Source of the DNA: CAVURS01 sp963795385
Lineage (GTDB): Bacteria; Actinomycetota; Actinomycetes; Actinomycetales; CAVURS01
Reading direction: 5' to 3'
DNA: 64,000 nt
NCBI GenBank assembly: GCA_963795385.1
Contig: CAWCHK010000014.1
Span: 496,001 to 560,000 of the forward strand
The position numbers and the translations under genes were made by a program. Below the pieces are notes generated by a model that was not told the origin of the DNA, ran no database searches, and was given only the letters and a program-made list of their open reading frames with translations. Positions 61,296-64,000 of this stretch are shown in pieces (within the stretch, counting starts at the first letter, position 1; every line of letters starts with the position of its first letter).

Positions 61296-62753
61296 TCATC
61301 TGGCCAACACCGCCTCGATGACCTTCTTGGCGATGGGTGCGGCCACCGTGCCGCCGTACGCCTCGTTGCCGGCCTTGCCGCCGTCCTCGACGACCACCGC
61401 CACCGCGACCTGCGGGTCGTCCGCCGGCGCGAAGGCCGTGAACCACGCGTGCGGCGGCTGGCCCGGAGCCTGCTGAGCCGTGCCGGTCTTGCCGGCGACG
61501 CTCACCCCTGGGATCTGGCCCTTGGTGCCGGTGCCGTCGGCCACCACCGCCTGCATCATCCGGGTCAGCTGCGCGGCCGCGTCGGAGGAGATGGCCGTCC
61601 CGAGCGAGGAGGGCTGCGGCTGGCTGATCACCGAGAGGTCCGGGGCGAGAACCGCTTTGACCAGGTTGGGCTGCATGACCTGGCCGTGGTTGGCGATCGC
61701 CGCCGCGACCATGGCGACCTGCAGCGGCGTCACGCGCACGTCGTACTGGCCGATCGCGGACTGGGCGGTCTGGGGCGGGTCGAGCTGAGCCGGGACGGTG
61801 CTCGGCGTGACCGGCATGGGCACCCGCAGGGCCCGCCCGAAGCCGAACTTGGCCGCCTGCTCCTGCAGCGCCTGCGCCCCCAGGTGCAGCCCGAGGTAGC
61901 CGAACGCGGTGTTGCAGGAGATCTGCAGCGCCCGGGTCAACGTCACCGTGCCGCCGCCCCCGCACGAACCGGCGAAGTCGTTCTTCAGGTTCACCGTGGT
62001 CTGGGGCAGGTCGAGGCTCGCCGGTCCGGGGATCTGGCTGGACTCGGAGTACTTGCCCGAGGAGAGCGCTGCGGCCGCGGTCACGAGCTTGAACACCGAC
62101 CCGGGCGGGTAGAGCCGCCCGGCGATGGCCCGGTTGTCCAGGGGGCGAGAGCTGTTGGTGGTCAACGACTTCCAGGCCTTGGTGCTGTCACTGAGCTTGT
62201 GGGTGGCCAGGAGCGAGGGGTCGTAGTCGGGGTGGCTGACCATCGCGAGGATGGCGCCGGTCTTGGGGTTCAGCGCGACCACCGCGCCGCGCTGGCTGCC
62301 GAGCGCGTCGTCAGCCGCGCGCTGCGCCGCAGCGTTGATGGTGAGCTGGACCGACGCACCGGCAGGGGGCTTGCCGGTCACCAGGTCCATCATCCGGCGG
62401 TAGAACAACGCGTCCGAGGAGCCGGAGAGCAGCGAGTCCTGGCTGCCCTCGATGCCGCCACCCGCGCCGTACACGAAGGAGTAGTAGCCCGTGACGTGGG
62501 AGTAGAGCCGGCTCTGCGGGTAGGTCCGCTGGAACTTGTACTCGTCCTTGCTGGGCACCGATCGCGCGACCGGCGTCGACCCGACGAGGATCGCGCCGCG
62601 GTCGCGGCTGAACGTCGCGAGGAGCGTACGGCGGTTGCCGGGCTTGTCCTGCAACGTCTTCGCGTTGACGAACTGCACCCAGGTGAGGGAGCCCAGCAGC
62701 AGCGCGAAGAGCAGGCTCACGACCAGGGACAGCCGGCGGACGGGCGAGTTCAT
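61296..62753 (-). CDS. pbpA: Class B penicillin-binding protein PbpA
   Basis: Transpeptidase of the PBP2/FtsI group, 485 residues, partner of RodA. An N-terminal membrane anchor (LSLVVSLLFALLLGSLTWVQF) is followed by a pedestal domain and the catalytic domain with SVFK (Ser219, Lys222), SCN (279-281) and KTGT (422-425). Its ATG overlaps the rodA stop (ATGA), which implies coupled synthesis of the glycosyltransferase/transpeptidase pair. It corresponds to Rv0016c. Confidence 0.95.
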   Translation of the reverse strand: MNSPVRRLSLVVSLLFALLLGSLTWVQFVNAKTLQDKPGNRRTLLATFSRDRGAILVGSTPVARSVPSKDEYKFQRTYPQSRLYSHVTGYYSFVYGAGGGIEGSQDSLLSGSSDALFYRRMMDLVTGKPPAGASVQLTINAAAQRAADDALGSQRGAVVALNPKTGAILAMVSHPDYDPSLLATHKLSDSTKAWKSLTTNSSRPLDNRAIAGRLYPPGSVFKLVTAAAALSSGKYSESSQIPGPASLDLPQTTVNLKNDFAGSCGGGGTVTLTRALQISCNTAFGYLGLHLGAQALQEQAAKFGFGRALRVPMPVTPSTVPAQLDPPQTAQSAIGQYDVRVTPLQVAMVAAAIANHGQVMQPNLVKAVLAPDLSVISQPQPSSLGTAISSDAAAQLTRMMQAVVADGTGTKGQIPGVSVAGKTGTAQQAPGQPPHAWFTAFAPADDPQVAVAVVVEDGGKAGNEAYGGTVAAPIAKKVIEAVLAR

Positions 62754-64000
62754 CGGACCCTCACCACCTGGGTCGCCTCGTCGCCGATCGGCAGCGGCAG
62801 CGCCTCGGGCGCCGGCCGTCGGGCGTGGTCACTGATTCGCAGCAGCAGCGCGATGATCGACCAGTTGGCCAGCAGCGACGACCCGCCGTGCGACAGGAAC
62901 GGCATGGTCAGGCCGGTCAGCGGGATCAGCCGGGTCACGCCGCCGACGACCACGAAGCACTGCAGCGCAACGGAGAAGGCCAGCCCGGCCGCGAGCAGCT
63001 TGCCGAAGCCGTCACGTACGCCGATAGAGGTGCGCAGGCCGCGCTCCACGATCAGGCCGTAGACCAGGAGCAGGGCGAAGAGGCCAACCAGGCCCAGCTC
63101 CTCGCCGAACGCCGGCACGATGAAGTCGCTCTCGGCGAACGGGATCATCTGCGGGTGCCCCTGGCCGAGCCCGGCGCCGAACATCCCGCCGGCCGCCATG
63201 CCGTAGAGGCCCTGGACGACCTGGTAGCTGCCGCCGAAGGACTTGTTCAGCACCGCGGGGTCGAAGGCGTGCAGCCAGATCGCGACCCGGTCCTGCACGT
63301 GGCCGAACGCGAGGTACGCCGTGTAGGCCCCGGCGCAGAACAGGATCAGGCCGATGGCGATCCAGCTGCGTCGCTCGGTGGCGACGTAGAGCATCGCCAC
63401 GAACAGCCCGAAGAACAGCAGGCTCGAGCCGAGGTCGTGCTCGAAGACGAGGACGCCGAGGCTCGCCAGCCAGGCGACGATGATCGGCCCGAGGTCACGG
63501 CCGCGGGGCAGGGCGATGCCGAGGAACCGTGGTCCCACCAGCGAGAGCACGTCGCGATGCGTCACGAGATAGCCGGCGAAGAAGATGGCCAGCATGATCT
63601 TCGCGATCTCGCCGGGCTGAAAGCTCAACGGCCCCAACACGATCCAGATCCGCGAGCCGTTGATCGTGCGACCGAGCACTGGCGCCAGCGGCAGCACCAG
63701 CAGCGCCAGGCCGACGAGCATGGCGGTGTAGGTGTAGCGGCGCAGCACCCGGTGGTCCTTCACCACGAGGATCACCGCGACGGCACCGACGACGGCGATG
63801 GCGCTCCACACCAGTTGGCGCAGGGCGTACGCGTCGGCGCCGGAGCGAGTCGCCGGGTGGGCCAGGTCGATCCGGTGGATCATCACCAGGCCGAGGCCGT
63901 TGAGCAGCGTCGCCGCCGGCAGCAGCACCGGGTCGGCGTACCTCGCCTTGAACCGCAGCACGACGTGCAGGCCTCCGGAGAGGACCAGCAGCCCGGCGCC
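62750..64000 (-). CDS. rodA: SEDS-family peptidoglycan glycosyltransferase RodA, 5' end beyond the window
   Basis: Polymerises lipid II with its partner PBP. The visible 416 residues have the SEDS landmarks: YADPVLLPAATLLNGLGLVMIHRID, FQPGEIAKIMLAIFFAGYL, the catalytic-loop Asp segment in FEHDLGSSLLFFG, and IPLTGLTMPFLSHGGSSLLANW near the end. The open frame continues to base 64000 without a start that matches the family (the GTG at 63961 is internal to conserved sequence), so the N-terminus, probably with two more helices, is missing. Coupled to pbpA. Confidence 0.94.
   Translation of the reverse strand, partial: GAGLLVLSGGLHVVLRFKARYADPVLLPAATLLNGLGLVMIHRIDLAHPATRSGADAYALRQLVWSAIAVVGAVAVILVVKDHRVLRRYTYTAMLVGLALLVLPLAPVLGRTINGSRIWIVLGPLSFQPGEIAKIMLAIFFAGYLVTHRDVLSLVGPRFLGIALPRGRDLGPIIVAWLASLGVLVFEHDLGSSLLFFGLFVAMLYVATERRSWIAIGLILFCAGAYTAYLAFGHVQDRVAIWLHAFDPAVLNKSFGGSYQVVQGLYGMAAGGMFGAGLGQGHPQMIPFAESDFIVPAFGEELGLVGLFALLLVYGLIVERGLRTSIGVRDGFGKLLAAGLAFSVALQCFVVVGGVTRLIPLTGLTMPFLSHGGSSLLANWSIIALLLRISDHARRPAPEALPLPIGDEATQVVRVR

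Overview
The window is GC-rich DNA (about 70%) with dense, mostly uninterrupted genes, many GTG starts and many 1-4 base stop/start overlaps. It is the chromosomal origin region of an actinobacterium. The order sigM, anti-sigma factor, trxB, trxA, cwlM, GNAT, parB, parA, rsmG, jag, yidC, yidD, rnpA, rpmH, dnaA, oriC, dnaN, gnd, recF, dciA, gyrB, gyrA, DUF3566, tRNA-Ile, DLW-39, tRNA-Ala, ppiA, rhomboid, crgA, DUF881, sortase, pabA/trpG, pknB, pbpA, rodA is the conserved actinobacterial origin block. The genus cannot be fixed by eye. A class E sortase, absence of pknA, and a separate MurJ and pseudokinase argue against Mycobacterium and fit a Nocardioides/Propionibacteriales-like or related lineage.

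Layout. 1-4.1 kb: an M29 aminopeptidase, a secreted endonuclease/exonuclease/phosphatase-fold protein (frameshifted) and a DUF3558-like lipoprotein. 4.1-14.6 kb: dnaB carrying an intein, a MATE exporter, then the minus-strand chain DUF5318, ponA, GT87, rpsF, ssb, rpsR, rplI. 14.6-17.8 kb: PadR regulator, inositol-phosphate synthase and an MFS transporter. 17.8-31.9 kb: CCA-adding enzyme, then a plus-strand series for envelope and redox functions (NUDIX, DUF6049, MurJ, NlpC/P60, pseudokinase, SigM and its anti-sigma, thioredoxin system, CwlM). 31.9-38.8 kb: minus-strand segregation and membrane-insertion genes up to rpmH, with three parS sites. 38.8-41.2 kb: dnaA flanked by DnaA-box regions, with oriC in the dnaA-dnaN spacer. 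41.2-51.1 kb: dnaN to gyrA and DUF3566. 51.1-64 kb: two tRNAs, several small genes, and the septum/cell-wall cluster from crgA to rodA; rodA runs off the end.

Functionally the window joins replication initiation (DnaA, DnaN, DciA, DnaB, SSB, gyrase), chromosome segregation (ParABS), envelope growth (PonA, MurJ, CwlM, PknB, PbpA, RodA, CrgA, YidC) and thiol redox control (TrxAB behind a SigR/SigH-like promoter).

Notable points. The DnaB intein appears to have lost its homing-endonuclease catalytic residues. At least seven apparent single-base indels break genes, most of them between 42.2 and 46.1 kb in essential genes (dnaN, recF, dciA, gyrB, and a gnd-recF read-through), which most likely reflects sequence or assembly error. 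Other features of interest are a two-copy palindromic intergenic element, a duplicated hairpin unit after tRNA-Ile, a compound inverted/direct repeat between the MFS and cca genes, DnaA boxes outside oriC near replication genes, and short tandem repeats in mRNA leaders. I saw no prophage, insertion sequence, CRISPR array or defence island, and no clearly undescribed multi-gene system.
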